The notes: generated by a model from the letters alone, not told the origin. A stretch of DNA of 64,000 nt from Methanolobus zinderi (GCF_013388255.1 NZ_CP058215.1:1054001-1118000); one strand, 5' to 3'; positions 8,523 to 17,859 are shown, counted from the first letter of the stretch. Program-made: numbers and translations.

Positions 8523-9617
8523 GTGTATCGTTTCCAGGAAATAATAGATTCATGTATCGACTGTAAGAAATGCTGGGATGTCTGTCCTGTCAATATGGTG
8601 ACCGACGGGAACAGGTTCACGCCTCAGGGAAAGATCGAATCGCTTGCAAAGATAGTTGCCTGTGAGGAGCTCTCAAAAGATGAGTATGATAACATCTACC
8701 TTTCCACTCGCTGTGGCGCATGCGATGATGTCTGCCCTGTGGATATTCCGATAACAGATATCATCCAGTATGAGAGGCAATTGCTGGCACAGCAGGGTAG
8801 GGAGCCTGCAAAGACCACCGCCATCTCACAGAACATAATTGAGCACAACAGTCCCGGAGCCAAGGATCCGTCTAAGAGGTTTGACTGGGTAACAGATGAC
8901 CTTGACATTGCCGAAAGTTCTGAGATAGCTTACATGGCAGGCTGCTGGGTTTCATACAGCCAGCCGGATATTGCAAGGGCGACCATTCGTCTGCTAAATC
9001 ATGCAGGTATAAGACCCATGATTCTGAAGGATGAGAAATGCTGCGGACTTTTCCTCGTAGATAACGGCCATCTCGAGCAGCTTGCAGAGCACGCTAGGAA
9101 GTTCGTTGATTATATCGAGTCACTTGGAGTGAAGAAGGTAATAGCCTCATGTCCCGGTTGTTACATTGTACTTGGTAAGGAGTATCCGAAACTCTATCGT
9201 GAGCTGAACTTTGAGGTTGAGCATTCCCTTAAAGTGTTCAAAGATATGATAGCAGATGGAACACTCAAACCAAGGAAACTCGATCTGGCTGTTTCTGTCA
9301 GGGATGCATGCCCGATCAGAGGATCAAAGGATATCCCGCGCAGTATTCTTGAAAGCATGGGTGTTGAAGTAAAAGAGCTCTTTGAGGAAAAACAGGTGTG
9401 CTGTGGCGGCCCGGCGGGCCTTAAACCAAATTTCCCGGAGATTGCGAACAATATTGCCATGCTATCGGTTAAAGATTACAAGGATAAAGCTGACATGCTG
9501 GCCTCCTACTGTCCTTTCTGCATGCATCACATGGAGGGTGCGTGCAAGTCAAAGGATGAGGAAATGGAGATGAAGGATATTTCCGTGCTGCTTGCTGAAA
9601 GCGTGCTAGGAAAATGA
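8523..9617 (+). CDS. HdrD/GlpC-like iron-sulfur protein with two CCG domains
   Basis: The protein has two ferredoxin-type clusters (CIDCKKCWDVCP at residues 11-22 and CGACDDVCP about 40 residues later) and two cysteine-rich CCG domains (CCGLF...CPGC and CCGGP...CPFC). This is the layout of heterodisulfide reductase subunit D and GlpC. The long frame from 8376 overlaps the preceding gene in a different frame; GTG at 8523, four bases after GGTGA (8514-8518), is the better start and gives 364 residues; GTG at 8484 is an alternative. It probably takes part in disulfide or thiol electron transfer, with partner unknown. Lacking a neighbouring HdrE or HdrABC, it is an orphan paralog. Confidence 0.82.
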   Translation: MYRFQEIIDSCIDCKKCWDVCPVNMVTDGNRFTPQGKIESLAKIVACEELSKDEYDNIYLSTRCGACDDVCPVDIPITDIIQYERQLLAQQGREPAKTTAISQNIIEHNSPGAKDPSKRFDWVTDDLDIAESSEIAYMAGCWVSYSQPDIARATIRLLNHAGIRPMILKDEKCCGLFLVDNGHLEQLAEHARKFVDYIESLGVKKVIASCPGCYIVLGKEYPKLYRELNFEVEHSLKVFKDMIADGTLKPRKLDLAVSVRDACPIRGSKDIPRSILESMGVEVKELFEEKQVCCGGPAGLKPNFPEIANNIAMLSVKDYKDKADMLASYCPFCMHHMEGACKSKDEEMEMKDISVLLAESVLGK

Positions 9618-9633
9618 GGATTTGTATCCTCAT
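9614..9633 (+). terminator. Hairpin at the end of the HdrD-like gene
   Basis: ATGAGGAT (9614-9621) and ATCCTCAT (9626-9633) form a perfect eight-base stem with a four-base loop. It starts inside the stop codon of the iron-sulfur protein gene and lies just before the convergent lipoprotein gene. Confidence 0.5.
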
Positions 9634-9644
9634 TATACAATCAA

Positions 9645-10073
9645 TCAGGTAAGAGCATATGGGAATTCGGTGAACTTCCACTCATCTTCCTGTTTGACCA
9701 GTTCAATCTGTTTTACAACTTCTTCATGTTCCTATTCGACCTCGAAGAAATCCTTGAGTGAGAATTTTACAGCCACTGAGGATTCGTTAACCAGCACGTC
9801 TACAACTGCAGTATCTCCATCAACATACTCTTCACTAACTTCGATGAATTCATATTTCTCAGGATTTACATCCCTGGAGAGACTTATGAAATCGGCAAGC
9901 CCGGTTTCCTGTTTGTAAGCGGATGACATCATCTGGTAGCAGGTATCATAGTTTCCCTGGTCAAATTCCGATACAAAGTTTTCTACTGTATCTGACGGGC
10001 TGCTTCCAAGACCTGCACAACCGGCTGCAAGCAGAGAAATAAGCAGAATTGTCGTTATTATCATTTTTTTCAT
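9645..10073 (-). CDS. Lipoprotein with in-frame UAG, probable pyrrolysine-containing DUF4878-like protein
   Basis: The gene starts at 10073 with a lipoprotein signal peptide (MKKMIITTILLISLLAAGC, Cys19 as lipidation site). After 113 codons it meets TAG at 9732-9734, but the same frame continues for 28 codons to a TGA at 9645-9647. The extension (…VVKQIELVKQEDEWKFTEF…) is exactly the closing beta strand and Trp-containing end expected of DUF4878/NTF2-like lipoproteins, ending in the usual L-V-K-x-x-x-x-W-K pattern. In Methanosarcinaceae UAG is decoded as pyrrolysine, so the full product would be 142 residues with Pyl at 114. A plain truncated gene is the alternative. Confidence 0.72.
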
Positions 10074-10099
10074 GAAAACACCTGCAGTTAATTATTAGC

Positions 10100-11887
10100 C
10101 TACTCGATAAATATCTTTTTTTCATTTATTTGTATGTGTGTATCGGATTCAACTGGTTCCATCTTCTGTCCGGGAGCAATTTCTTTGATATATGGTCCAA
10201 GAATCATGTCTTTATAAGCCCCGCCTGCCGGTACCTTCGGATAAAGTATCTCTTCCCGGTCTGTACAGACTTCAAGGAAGCATGGTCCGTCTGCTTTAAG
10301 AAAAGCTTCCATTGCATCCTTCAGATCGTCTCTGTCGCTTATTCTTGTAGCATATTCGAAGCCGAATGATCCTGCAATCTCAGCGAAGCGTACATCTTTA
10401 GGTCTCTGAGTCCCGGTTCGGACTCCATCATAAGCAGCATCCTGCAGGTTCTGGACCATGCCATCACTCCGATTGTTGAGCATCAGTACCTTGATGGGAA
10501 GGTTCAGTGACGCAATGGTGTGTAACTCTCCAAGGTTCATCCGCAGACTGCCGTCACCATCAATGGCTATTACCCTTGCATCCGAGTTTGCATACTGTAC
10601 TCCAATGGATGTTGGCATGGAAAAGCCCATGGTGCCGAAGGAACCCGAGCTCATGAAGGACTTTGCCTTCTGCATTGGAAGATACTGGGCTGCAAGCATC
10701 TGCTGGTTACCGACGCCTGTGGTTATCATGGTATTGTCGTCAATGTAGCTTGAAAGCAAAGCCATAACCTCGCCAGACTGGATATGTTCGGATTTCCGAT
10801 TATAATCAAGAGGCCAGGACCTTTTCAGGAATCTGGCTCGCTCCTGCCATTCCCGGATATCCAGGGTGATGTCGTGCTTTACAGCGTAGTTGAGCAAGTC
10901 CCGGAGAGCCGTAGCAGCATCCCCGATGAATGTGAATTTAGGACCACGCTCGATCTTAATCTGGTGCATTTTCTCGGGATTGATATCAATGTATGCAATG
11001 TCGGTGCCTATTGCAAACCCGACCTTCTCAGCAACCCTGTCATCCCAGCGGACACCGATGGCGAAGAAGAAGTCGTTCTCCTGTATGAGCATGTTCGCAT
11101 AAGGTGTCCCGAACATCCCCAGCATCCCGAGGTTGAGCTCATCCCGGCCGTCAATAACTCCCTTTGCCATGAGCGTGTTAACTGAAGGTATCCTGAAATA
11201 GTCATTGAACTCCCTGATGGCCTGACTTCCTGCTTCCGAGTTTAGACCTCCTCCCAGATAGAGCAGCGGTCTCTTTGAGTTCAGGAACAACTTGAAGAAC
11301 TCCTCGCATTGTTCCTCGCACAGGTGCCTGTCATCATGGTAGCTCTCCTCAAAGCGCATGATATTGATGTCCTGGTATTCGTGCATCTTCTGTTGCTTAT
11401 CCAGAGGAATATCTATAACAACAGGTCCGGGCTTTCCTGACTTCGCAAAGTAATAGGCGTCCTTGATCATTGCTTCGAGATCATCGTCATTTGATACCTG
11501 TATGACCTTTTTGGCAGCTTCCCCGAAAATTCCCTTGACATTGATATGCTGGAATGAGTCGGTGCCTATCTTATGCTCCGGGACCTGCCCTGCAAATACA
11601 AGCAGCGGTATACTGTCTCCGTAGGCATCGGCAACGCTTGTGAGGGTGTTGGTGATGGCAGGTCCGGATGTGACTATGGCTACACCGACCTCGCTACTCG
11701 ACCGGGAATAGCCGGCTGCACTGAATGCTGCCGACTGCTCGTTTGAATTGATAACAATTCCGATGTCACTCTTCTCAAGGGCATGGAATACCGGAAGTAT
11801 TGCCGCTCCGGTGTAACCAAAGATGTGTCTGACCCCAAGGTCCTCAAGACATTTGACTAAAATTTCTGCTCCATTCATTTCTTCCAT
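10100..11887 (-). CDS. Acetolactate synthase large-subunit-like thiamine-pyrophosphate enzyme
   Basis: This 595-residue protein has the three domains of the ThDP decarboxylase/AHAS family: an N-terminal Pyr domain (IFGYTGAAILPVFHAL, NEQSAAFSAAGYSRSS with the catalytic Glu), a central domain, and a C-terminal PP domain with the thiamine motif GDGSLRMN...NNRSDGM. ATG at 11887, seven bases after GGAG, is preferred to the upstream 11929 start. No regulatory ilvN or other branched-chain gene is adjacent, and the C-terminal part is longer than typical IlvB, so the substrate may differ from pyruvate. The stop is TAG, but readthrough would add only three codons. A structured leader precedes it. Confidence 0.8.
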   Translation of the reverse strand: MEEMNGAEILVKCLEDLGVRHIFGYTGAAILPVFHALEKSDIGIVINSNEQSAAFSAAGYSRSSSEVGVAIVTSGPAITNTLTSVADAYGDSIPLLVFAGQVPEHKIGTDSFQHINVKGIFGEAAKKVIQVSNDDDLEAMIKDAYYFAKSGKPGPVVIDIPLDKQQKMHEYQDINIMRFEESYHDDRHLCEEQCEEFFKLFLNSKRPLLYLGGGLNSEAGSQAIREFNDYFRIPSVNTLMAKGVIDGRDELNLGMLGMFGTPYANMLIQENDFFFAIGVRWDDRVAEKVGFAIGTDIAYIDINPEKMHQIKIERGPKFTFIGDAATALRDLLNYAVKHDITLDIREWQERARFLKRSWPLDYNRKSEHIQSGEVMALLSSYIDDNTMITTGVGNQQMLAAQYLPMQKAKSFMSSGSFGTMGFSMPTSIGVQYANSDARVIAIDGDGSLRMNLGELHTIASLNLPIKVLMLNNRSDGMVQNLQDAAYDGVRTGTQRPKDVRFAEIAGSFGFEYATRISDRDDLKDAMEAFLKADGPCFLEVCTDREEILYPKVPAGGAYKDMILGPYIKEIAPGQKMEPVESDTHIQINEKKIFIE

Positions 11888-11959
11888 TTTCATTCTCCGT
11901 GAAAGAAACGATCCAGGCACAGGATACACTATTCAGTAAAGTAACCAGAAAACAGCTCA

Positions 11960-12053
11960 CTTGAGCCAGAAAAGTTTCTTTTGTTAGCTCAAGCGTTTAG
12001 CACTACCACTACTACGGACACATGTACATTGGGTACAGTGTGAGTTGTGGTAG
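11960..12053 (-). promoter_or_regulatory. Structured leader of the acetolactate-synthase-like gene
   Basis: The minus strand shows ACTTTTAAATAG near 12090-12100 as a TATA box, so the transcript would begin near 12065. Its leader has two hairpins. In the first, CTACCAC and GTGGTAG pair (12003-12009 with 12047-12053), with an inner stem around TGTAC/GTACA. In the second, CTTGAGC and GCTCAAG pair (11960-11966 with 11987-11993), with an inner AAAAG/CTTTT stem, followed by TGAGCTGTTTTC in the direction of transcription. This suits an attenuator or metabolite-sensing leader; the ligand is unknown. Confidence 0.45.
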
Positions 12054-12121
12054 GGTTTAACATTATTAGGAAAGAATGAGAAAGTGCTATTTAAAAGTAT
12101 TGCGGAAAACCTCATTCGCAA

Positions 12122-12682
12122 TCAATTCTGGATTTCTTTAGCACCCATGAAGGTTATCCATAGTACCCAGATAAGCTCTCCCACTGTGAAGTAATCAACA
12201 AATGCTGGCACAGATCCGATAAGGAAAAATGAGATCGTTGCTCCGAAGTATCCCAGGGATCCTATATATAAGAAATATCCTATCCATTTAGGGAACATTC
12301 CTGATTTGATAACCAGCGTACCGATTGGTATGAGCCACAGTCCCCAGAACACCTCTGCTAAGTGTATTGCATCAGGAATGAGTATTGCCATCAATGAGAA
12401 AGGTACCCCTAAAAGACCGAATATGGCTATCAAGGATGCCTGTTCTTTATCGGTTTCCATGAATAATTTATACAGCAATAAAGCAATCGCTATCTGGAAC
12501 AATTGTACAATTATCTGACCTAACTGACCAATTTTGAAAAGCGTGGATTCGCTGGCGAGTGTCGGTGCATATAACAATGAGAATATGCTTATGACCGTCC
12601 ATATTGGATAAAGGATCCTGAGCTTTGTTATGGTCTTCACAATAATAATTTTGCTGATTAAGCATATATATTTTTGTATCAT
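12122..12682 (-). CDS. DUF4386-like integral membrane protein
   Basis: This 186-residue protein has about six membrane segments and the segments AIALLLYKLF, FGLLGVPFSLMAI and FWGLWLIPIGTLVIKSGMFPKWIGYFL, typical of the DUF4386 family. The usual N-terminal part of that family (a first helix and an extracellular loop) is short or replaced, so the gene may be 5'-decayed. No function is known. It is leftward and upstream of the acetolactate-synthase-like gene, with its own start. Confidence 0.65.
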   Translation of the reverse strand: MIQKYICLISKIIIVKTITKLRILYPIWTVISIFSLLYAPTLASESTLFKIGQLGQIIVQLFQIAIALLLYKLFMETDKEQASLIAIFGLLGVPFSLMAILIPDAIHLAEVFWGLWLIPIGTLVIKSGMFPKWIGYFLYIGSLGYFGATISFFLIGSVPAFVDYFTVGELIWVLWITFMGAKEIQN

Positions 12683-12864
12683 ACTGAAATTGGTGTTATG
12701 AGTCAGGTAGGAGTTTGAATTTATGGCTATCTCGATGATCTCCTTTTTCTCATTGAAAGAAACGATTCTGACACAGGCATTAAGGTCAGATTATCGCTGA
12801 ATGAGCGCAGTAATTCACAATATTTTTTGTAACATCAATACAATATTATTTCAAGTGAAACTAA

Positions 12865-13566
12865 ATGGCAGAACAGACCAATACCTACACCATTACTCCC
12901 ATTCCCATGGGAAAATCCAATGCTTATCTTGTATCAAATCCTGATCTGGTTATTCTTGTCGATACCGGATCTTCTAAAAACATCAAGAATTTAGAATTAG
13001 CACTGAAGCAAAATGAGCTTGGTATTTCTGACATTGATTTTATTATCGTAACCCATGCCCATTCCGATCATGTCGGGCATCTTGCCGAGATCAAAGAGAA
13101 AAGCGATGCAAAGGTTTTAGCTCACAGGAGTGCAGTAAAATATTTGAAAAAAGGATATACTCCTTTTCCCGAAGGTACAATGCTGTTCTCCAGAATTATC
13201 AGTAAAATAGGAAACCGTTTCTTTTCCAGTGGTGGCAAGTTTATTTCTGTTGAACCGGATATCATTATAGATGAAGAATACGACCTTTCTACACCTGAAC
13301 TATCTGTCAGTATAATTCACACACCGGGTCATACTTCCGGCTCCATATGCGTAATAATAAATGATGAGTCGGCAATTGTGGGTGATACGCTCTTTAATGT
13401 TATTCCGGGAACTGTTTACCCGCCTTTTGCAGGTGACGAAGAGGAACTTATCATAAGCTGGGAAAAGCTGCTTTCAACCGGGTGCAGCACTTTTTATCCG
13501 GGTCATGGGAAGCCATTCTCACGTGAGGAGTTCAGCAAATGCTTTGAAAAAAGAAAAGGTAACTGA
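12865..13566 (+). CDS. Metallo-beta-lactamase-fold hydrolase
   Basis: This 233-residue protein has the full MBL metal site: THAHSDHVGH (His64, His66, Asp68, His69), HTPGHTSGS, GDTLF and the late YPGHGKP. It has no extra domain, so it resembles glyoxalase II-like or small-thioester hydrolases of archaea. The substrate cannot be told from the sequence. It stands alone on the plus strand between two leftward genes. Confidence 0.88.
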   Translation: MAEQTNTYTITPIPMGKSNAYLVSNPDLVILVDTGSSKNIKNLELALKQNELGISDIDFIIVTHAHSDHVGHLAEIKEKSDAKVLAHRSAVKYLKKGYTPFPEGTMLFSRIISKIGNRFFSSGGKFISVEPDIIIDEEYDLSTPELSVSIIHTPGHTSGSICVIINDESAIVGDTLFNVIPGTVYPPFAGDEEELIISWEKLLSTGCSTFYPGHGKPFSREEFSKCFEKRKGN

Positions 13567-13724
13567 GGCTCTGGCATTACGGATTAAAGATTACTGAGGA
13601 ACATAAGTGGCCTTATCATTGAGACTGCCATAAAGCCACGGTTAAGAGAGTATATCCTGAAAGAGGTTGTTTATGCCTGGAAGCCAACTGGTTTTCTTTT
13701 TCAGATATCAAAAACGAGTTATAA

Positions 13725-14405
13725 TTACTTATTCTTCTTTCTCGAAATTACCATGAATAGCTTTTTTGGCAGAATTCCTTCTTCAAATTCCTTTATTTCA
13801 ATAATTTCATATCCTTTGGAAAGTCTGGTAATCTTTTCCCTGCTCAGGAAATGTACGATAAAGCCACCCTGTATTTCCCACATATCCTCGCATCTATGAA
13901 TCCCCGTTCGATACTGTGGATCATCGGTGTGTCTTGTCGTGAATATGTTCAACCCTTCGGGTTTGAGCACCCGTCTGATCTCATTTGAAACAAACTCAAG
14001 CTCGGAAGTTGTGAGCGGCATACAGTAGAGCATATGAGAATAACATGCATCGAAAGTATTATCGTTAAAAGGAAGCGGCTTTCTGACATCATGCTGGAGA
14101 GCCTTTATCCTATCGGATAGTTGGTTCTCAGCGGCCTTTTGCTTTATATCCAGAACACCTGCTTTACAGTAATCAAGGGCACAGACCTCAAAATCCTCCT
14201 TTGCAAAAAACAATGTATCTCTTCCCTGCCCGGCTCCGAGTTCAAGGATTTTTGTTTTTCCCTCCTTCTTGAAGATATCAGCCGCCCACATAGCCGGTTG
14301 GCTTGCTTTTTCTCCGAACTTCGAAGGATTGCCAGAAAATATCTTTTCCCAGTGTTCCTGCTGTTTTTGAATGATTTCCCGGTTTGCACATGAATCTTCC
14401 TGCAT
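13725..14405 (-). CDS. Class I SAM-dependent methyltransferase
   Basis: This 226-residue protein has the SAM-binding motif ILELGAGQGRDTLFFA, an acidic strand end (VCALDYC), and a DACYSHMLYCMPL motif IV. ATG at 14405, eight bases after GGGAG, is preferred to the GTG at 14414. The acceptor is unknown; the charged N-terminus (QKQQEHWEKIFSGNPSKFGEKAS) is typical of small-molecule methyltransferases of the tellurite-resistance/thiopurine type. It is leftward and downstream of the FGE-type gene. Confidence 0.83.
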   Translation of the reverse strand: MQEDSCANREIIQKQQEHWEKIFSGNPSKFGEKASQPAMWAADIFKKEGKTKILELGAGQGRDTLFFAKEDFEVCALDYCKAGVLDIKQKAAENQLSDRIKALQHDVRKPLPFNDNTFDACYSHMLYCMPLTTSELEFVSNEIRRVLKPEGLNIFTTRHTDDPQYRTGIHRCEDMWEIQGGFIVHFLSREKITRLSKGYEIIEIKEFEEGILPKKLFMVISRKKNK

Positions 14406-14491
14406 TTGAATCACTCCCGTAGATTATAGATTATAATGCTCCTGATCTTCTCGCCTTCAAGCTTATGGTCTTACCTGTGTACTGGACAGGT

Positions 14492-15217
14492 TCATATTTC
14501 CCTAACAAGACGCAGACCGACACGGCTGCTTTTACGTCTGGCAAGCTGAGGCAGGAAGTAGCGGCTTGCAGACCGACATCCCACAGCAGACGTCTGCCAG
14601 CTTCCTCCGCGGACTACTCTCATGATTTTTCCATTATTATCTTCCCGGGCACTACCATCTGCAGGAGCACTTTCATAGCTGTCATGGTATACATCCTGCA
14701 TCCATTCCCATACATTCCCGTACATATCGTATAACCCCCACGGATTTGGCTTCTTAATTCCCACCGGATGGGAGCCTATATCCTGATTTCCATAAAACGC
14801 ATGATCATCAAGCTCAGATTCACTGTCACCGAAAGAATACTTTGTAGTGGTTCCGGCCCTGCATGCATACTCCCACTCGGCTTCAGAGGGCAGTCGGTAT
14901 GTTTTCGTTTCTTCCCTTTCGTTCAGCTTTTTAATGAATTCCTGTGCATCATTCCATGAGATCCTGTCAACGGGATTATCTTCTCCGGTAAACTTGGATG
15001 GATTTCGGTCCATAATTTCAAGCCATTGCTTTTGTGTTACCGGGAATTTACCGAGGTAGAATTCTTTCATTATGCTTACTTTATGAGGGGGATCTTCGTT
15101 CCTGAACCAGTTTATTTCCTTTTCAACCGATCCCATCTCAAACTCACCGGCAGGAACCCTTATGAATTGCATACCTATTGAGTTTGTATAAACATCTGAA
15201 TATCCGGTCTCGTCCAT
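14492..15217 (-). CDS. Formylglycine-generating-enzyme (SUMF1) fold protein
   Basis: This 241-residue single-domain protein has the family signature: FIRVPAGEFEMGS, the substrate-loop region VDRISWNDAQEFIKKLNE, LPSEAEWEYACRAG, GLYDMYGNVWEW and RVVRGGSW. True FGE oxidises a cysteine in sulfatases with a copper-binding Cys pair. Here that pair is not evident near the C-terminus (only VGCRSASRYF), so it more likely belongs to the broad non-oxidase group. No sulfatase is nearby. Confidence 0.82.
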   Translation of the reverse strand: MDETGYSDVYTNSIGMQFIRVPAGEFEMGSVEKEINWFRNEDPPHKVSIMKEFYLGKFPVTQKQWLEIMDRNPSKFTGEDNPVDRISWNDAQEFIKKLNEREETKTYRLPSEAEWEYACRAGTTTKYSFGDSESELDDHAFYGNQDIGSHPVGIKKPNPWGLYDMYGNVWEWMQDVYHDSYESAPADGSAREDNNGKIMRVVRGGSWQTSAVGCRSASRYFLPQLARRKSSRVGLRLVREI

Positions 15218-15345
15218 TCTAGTAACCTCTCTGCCTGATCTTTAATGTCAACCTCTGCTTGGAAAAAGTATCATGTCAAATGCAAAAGTGACAGGAGGTG
15301 ACAGACTGCCACTTTTGCTTTTAGCATTATTGTATCTGTGTTTAC

Positions 15346-17859
15346 TCAGTTTTGGGAATCTGTCCATTTCGGAAGTGTCACATGGAAAGTGCTTCCCTTC
15401 CCGACTTCACTTTCGATCCAGATATCTCCCTCATGAGCAACCACAGTATCCTTACATATATAGAGACTTGACTCAAGTCCCTGGTACATCCTTGATATGG
15501 TGTCGTCCACCTGATACATCTTGTAGAACAAGCGTGGTATGAGATTTTTCTCTATGCCCTTACCGGTATCCTTTATACTGATGTGTATATTGTCGCCTTC
15601 ATCGGACACTTCAACACCAATGCAATTACCTTTGGGTGTAACCGTGACAGCGTTATGGATAAGATAAAGGAACGTCTCTTCCAGTTTTTCCTTATCTCCC
15701 TTTACAGGAGGAAGACCGGTCGGGATATCCCTTTCCAGCTCCAGTTCCTTTTCATCTATCAGCAGGATCTGGTTGAGCAGCACGTCCGAGAGTACACTTC
15801 CTATGCTCAGAGGTGCAAAGGAATATTCCATTCTGCCTGATTGCTGCTTGTTGCTGTACAGGATGGCATCTATGAGAAGCTTTAATCTCTCCGAGTTCAT
15901 CAGTAAACTGGAAATCGCTTCCTTTTGCGAATCATCCAGAAGGTTAAGTGTTTCATCATCAAGCACATCATAATCATGCAGGACGTCGTGACCCTTTTTC
16001 AGACTGTCTTCAAGGAATTCCTCTTTCATCATGTTGACTGATCTGAGTTTATTGTTGGCCTTTGATAACTCCTCGGAATATTTGCTTAGTGAGCCTATCA
16101 GTTGCTTACTCTGGATGATCTTCCACATACCCTGCATAAGAAGAGTTAGCTGACGTACATCCGTTTCATCGTACTCTTCTTCTTTGTTTCCGACACCCAC
16201 AACAGCTACTATATGATCTCCGTCGAAAATAGGCACGTTCATGTGTCTTGTCAGTTTCACATGTCCTTCAGGATAACCCTTTTTCCAGGGACTTGGAGCA
16301 GAATAATCGTTGGTTATAATTGCTTTTCTCTGCTTTACAGCTTCTCCCCAGAGACCGGTGGTCTCAACAGGGTAGATGAACTGTTTGTCGCTGATGCCAC
16401 ATTCGGTCATAGCGGAGTTTGACCATGAATGCATGATAAGGTCTGTCTCGTCAGCGTTCATGAACGCAAGATATCCCAGTTTGCTTTCGGTAAGTCTGAC
16501 AGCCTCTTCCTTAACAAACTCAGCTATCTCATCAAGGGAAGCCGTTGTCATTTCATTGAGCTTTATAAGCGCCTCAAGACGGGATTCATTCAATTGCTTT
16601 GCTTTTTCAGCTTTTTTACGCTCGGTGATGTCACGTCCCACTGACAGGATAGTCTTTTTCCCATTGTAGTTGATCATCCGGGCATTGATCTCAAGGGGTA
16701 TTATCGACCCGTCTTTACGGATCGCTGCGGCTTCGTACATTGCCTTATTGTCTTTCTCGATCACTTTGATCAGTTCACTGGCACGCTGTACATACCAGGA
16801 AGGTACAATGTCCAATGGTGACGATTTAATTATGAACTCCTTTGAGTATCCAAGGTTATCCACAACAACCTGATTGACATCTATGAGATTTCCGTTAAGC
16901 TCGCTGACATAGATCTGGTCATTTATATTGTTGAATATCGTTTTGAACTTATGTTCGGATTCCCTGAACGTTTCATTGACTATCCTGTGTTCAATCTCAA
17001 TGGCTGCCAGGTCCGCGTTTGCTTTGAGATACTCATAGCATGCCTTTTTAGGTTTGTTCGGAAAATCGAAGTACATTATAAAGACACCGAGTATCTCGCC
17101 TGTTGAAGCCGTTATAAGCTCGGCCCAGCTGGCTTTGATACCTGCCTTCTTTGCAACATCCCTGTACAGTGCCCAGTAGGGATGCTCCTCTATGTTATCT
17201 ACTATTATCCTTTCTCCCATATACAGGGCAGTACCACCGGAGCAGACCCCATAGCCAATTTCAAGACCTTCCATTGCCTCTTTGTAGGATGAAGGAAGGT
17301 TTGGTGCTATAACCCGACAGATATGTTGCTTCTTTCTATCAAGTAGCATAACAGCACATGTCAGACCCGGGCGGACCCTTTCAGCATTAGTTACGAGAAG
17401 TCCCAGAACATCCCCGAGGGAGATCTCGGTAAGCGGTTTTCCGTCATTGGAATTGCGCTGGTCTGTTATCATCTCATGATGTTTGCGTTCGGTTATATCC
17501 AGAATGGTGCCTTCAAGATATACGCTTTTGTCATCGTATGTCTTTATACGTACCCTGTCCTCAATATAGCGTATCTCTCCGAAACGGGTCATAATCCTGT
17601 ATTCCTGGACAAATTCGCTGAGTTGTTTGTTCAGGTACTTGAAGGATTTCAGAACAACCTTCCGGTCTTCAGGATGTATCAGATCAGGGTATGTAACTTC
17701 CCCTGAATAGAAATCCTCGGGCGTATATCCGAATTGCCATATATTGTTGGACACGTACTTAACAGGAAAATCTTTTTCGACCTTCCTTGAAATGACAATA
17801 ATAGGACTATTATTGATTATTGATTCCATGCTGATCTGTGGGTGTGCTTGTTCAGTCAT
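15346..17859 (-). CDS. PAS/GAF sensor histidine kinase-like protein, MsmS/RdmS-like
   Basis: This 837-residue protein has no membrane segment. In order it shows a PAS domain (about 20-130), a GAF (about 150-300), a second PAS (about 305-430), a second GAF (about 440-600), and a kinase region. The ATPase N-box (YLIHNAV) and G1 (DTGKGI) are present, but the second glycine box is decayed to YQGLESSLYICKD and there is no canonical HExxTP H-box; GHDVLHDYD occupies its place. Methanosarcina MsmS/RdmS kinases have the same style and regulate methyltransferase genes with Msr regulators. It lies upstream-adjacent to ramA in reverse order (downstream of it), so it is probably co-regulated. Confidence 0.82.
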   Translation of the reverse strand: MTEQAHPQISMESIINNSPIIVISRKVEKDFPVKYVSNNIWQFGYTPEDFYSGEVTYPDLIHPEDRKVVLKSFKYLNKQLSEFVQEYRIMTRFGEIRYIEDRVRIKTYDDKSVYLEGTILDITERKHHEMITDQRNSNDGKPLTEISLGDVLGLLVTNAERVRPGLTCAVMLLDRKKQHICRVIAPNLPSSYKEAMEGLEIGYGVCSGGTALYMGERIIVDNIEEHPYWALYRDVAKKAGIKASWAELITASTGEILGVFIMYFDFPNKPKKACYEYLKANADLAAIEIEHRIVNETFRESEHKFKTIFNNINDQIYVSELNGNLIDVNQVVVDNLGYSKEFIIKSSPLDIVPSWYVQRASELIKVIEKDNKAMYEAAAIRKDGSIIPLEINARMINYNGKKTILSVGRDITERKKAEKAKQLNESRLEALIKLNEMTTASLDEIAEFVKEEAVRLTESKLGYLAFMNADETDLIMHSWSNSAMTECGISDKQFIYPVETTGLWGEAVKQRKAIITNDYSAPSPWKKGYPEGHVKLTRHMNVPIFDGDHIVAVVGVGNKEEEYDETDVRQLTLLMQGMWKIIQSKQLIGSLSKYSEELSKANNKLRSVNMMKEEFLEDSLKKGHDVLHDYDVLDDETLNLLDDSQKEAISSLLMNSERLKLLIDAILYSNKQQSGRMEYSFAPLSIGSVLSDVLLNQILLIDEKELELERDIPTGLPPVKGDKEKLEETFLYLIHNAVTVTPKGNCIGVEVSDEGDNIHISIKDTGKGIEKNLIPRLFYKMYQVDDTISRMYQGLESSLYICKDTVVAHEGDIWIESEVGKGSTFHVTLPKWTDSQN

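Noticed and set aside
10091-10102. TAG stop of the acetolactate-synthase-like gene as a pyrrolysine codon
   Set aside because: The frame meets TAA after three more codons, so readthrough would add nothing meaningful.
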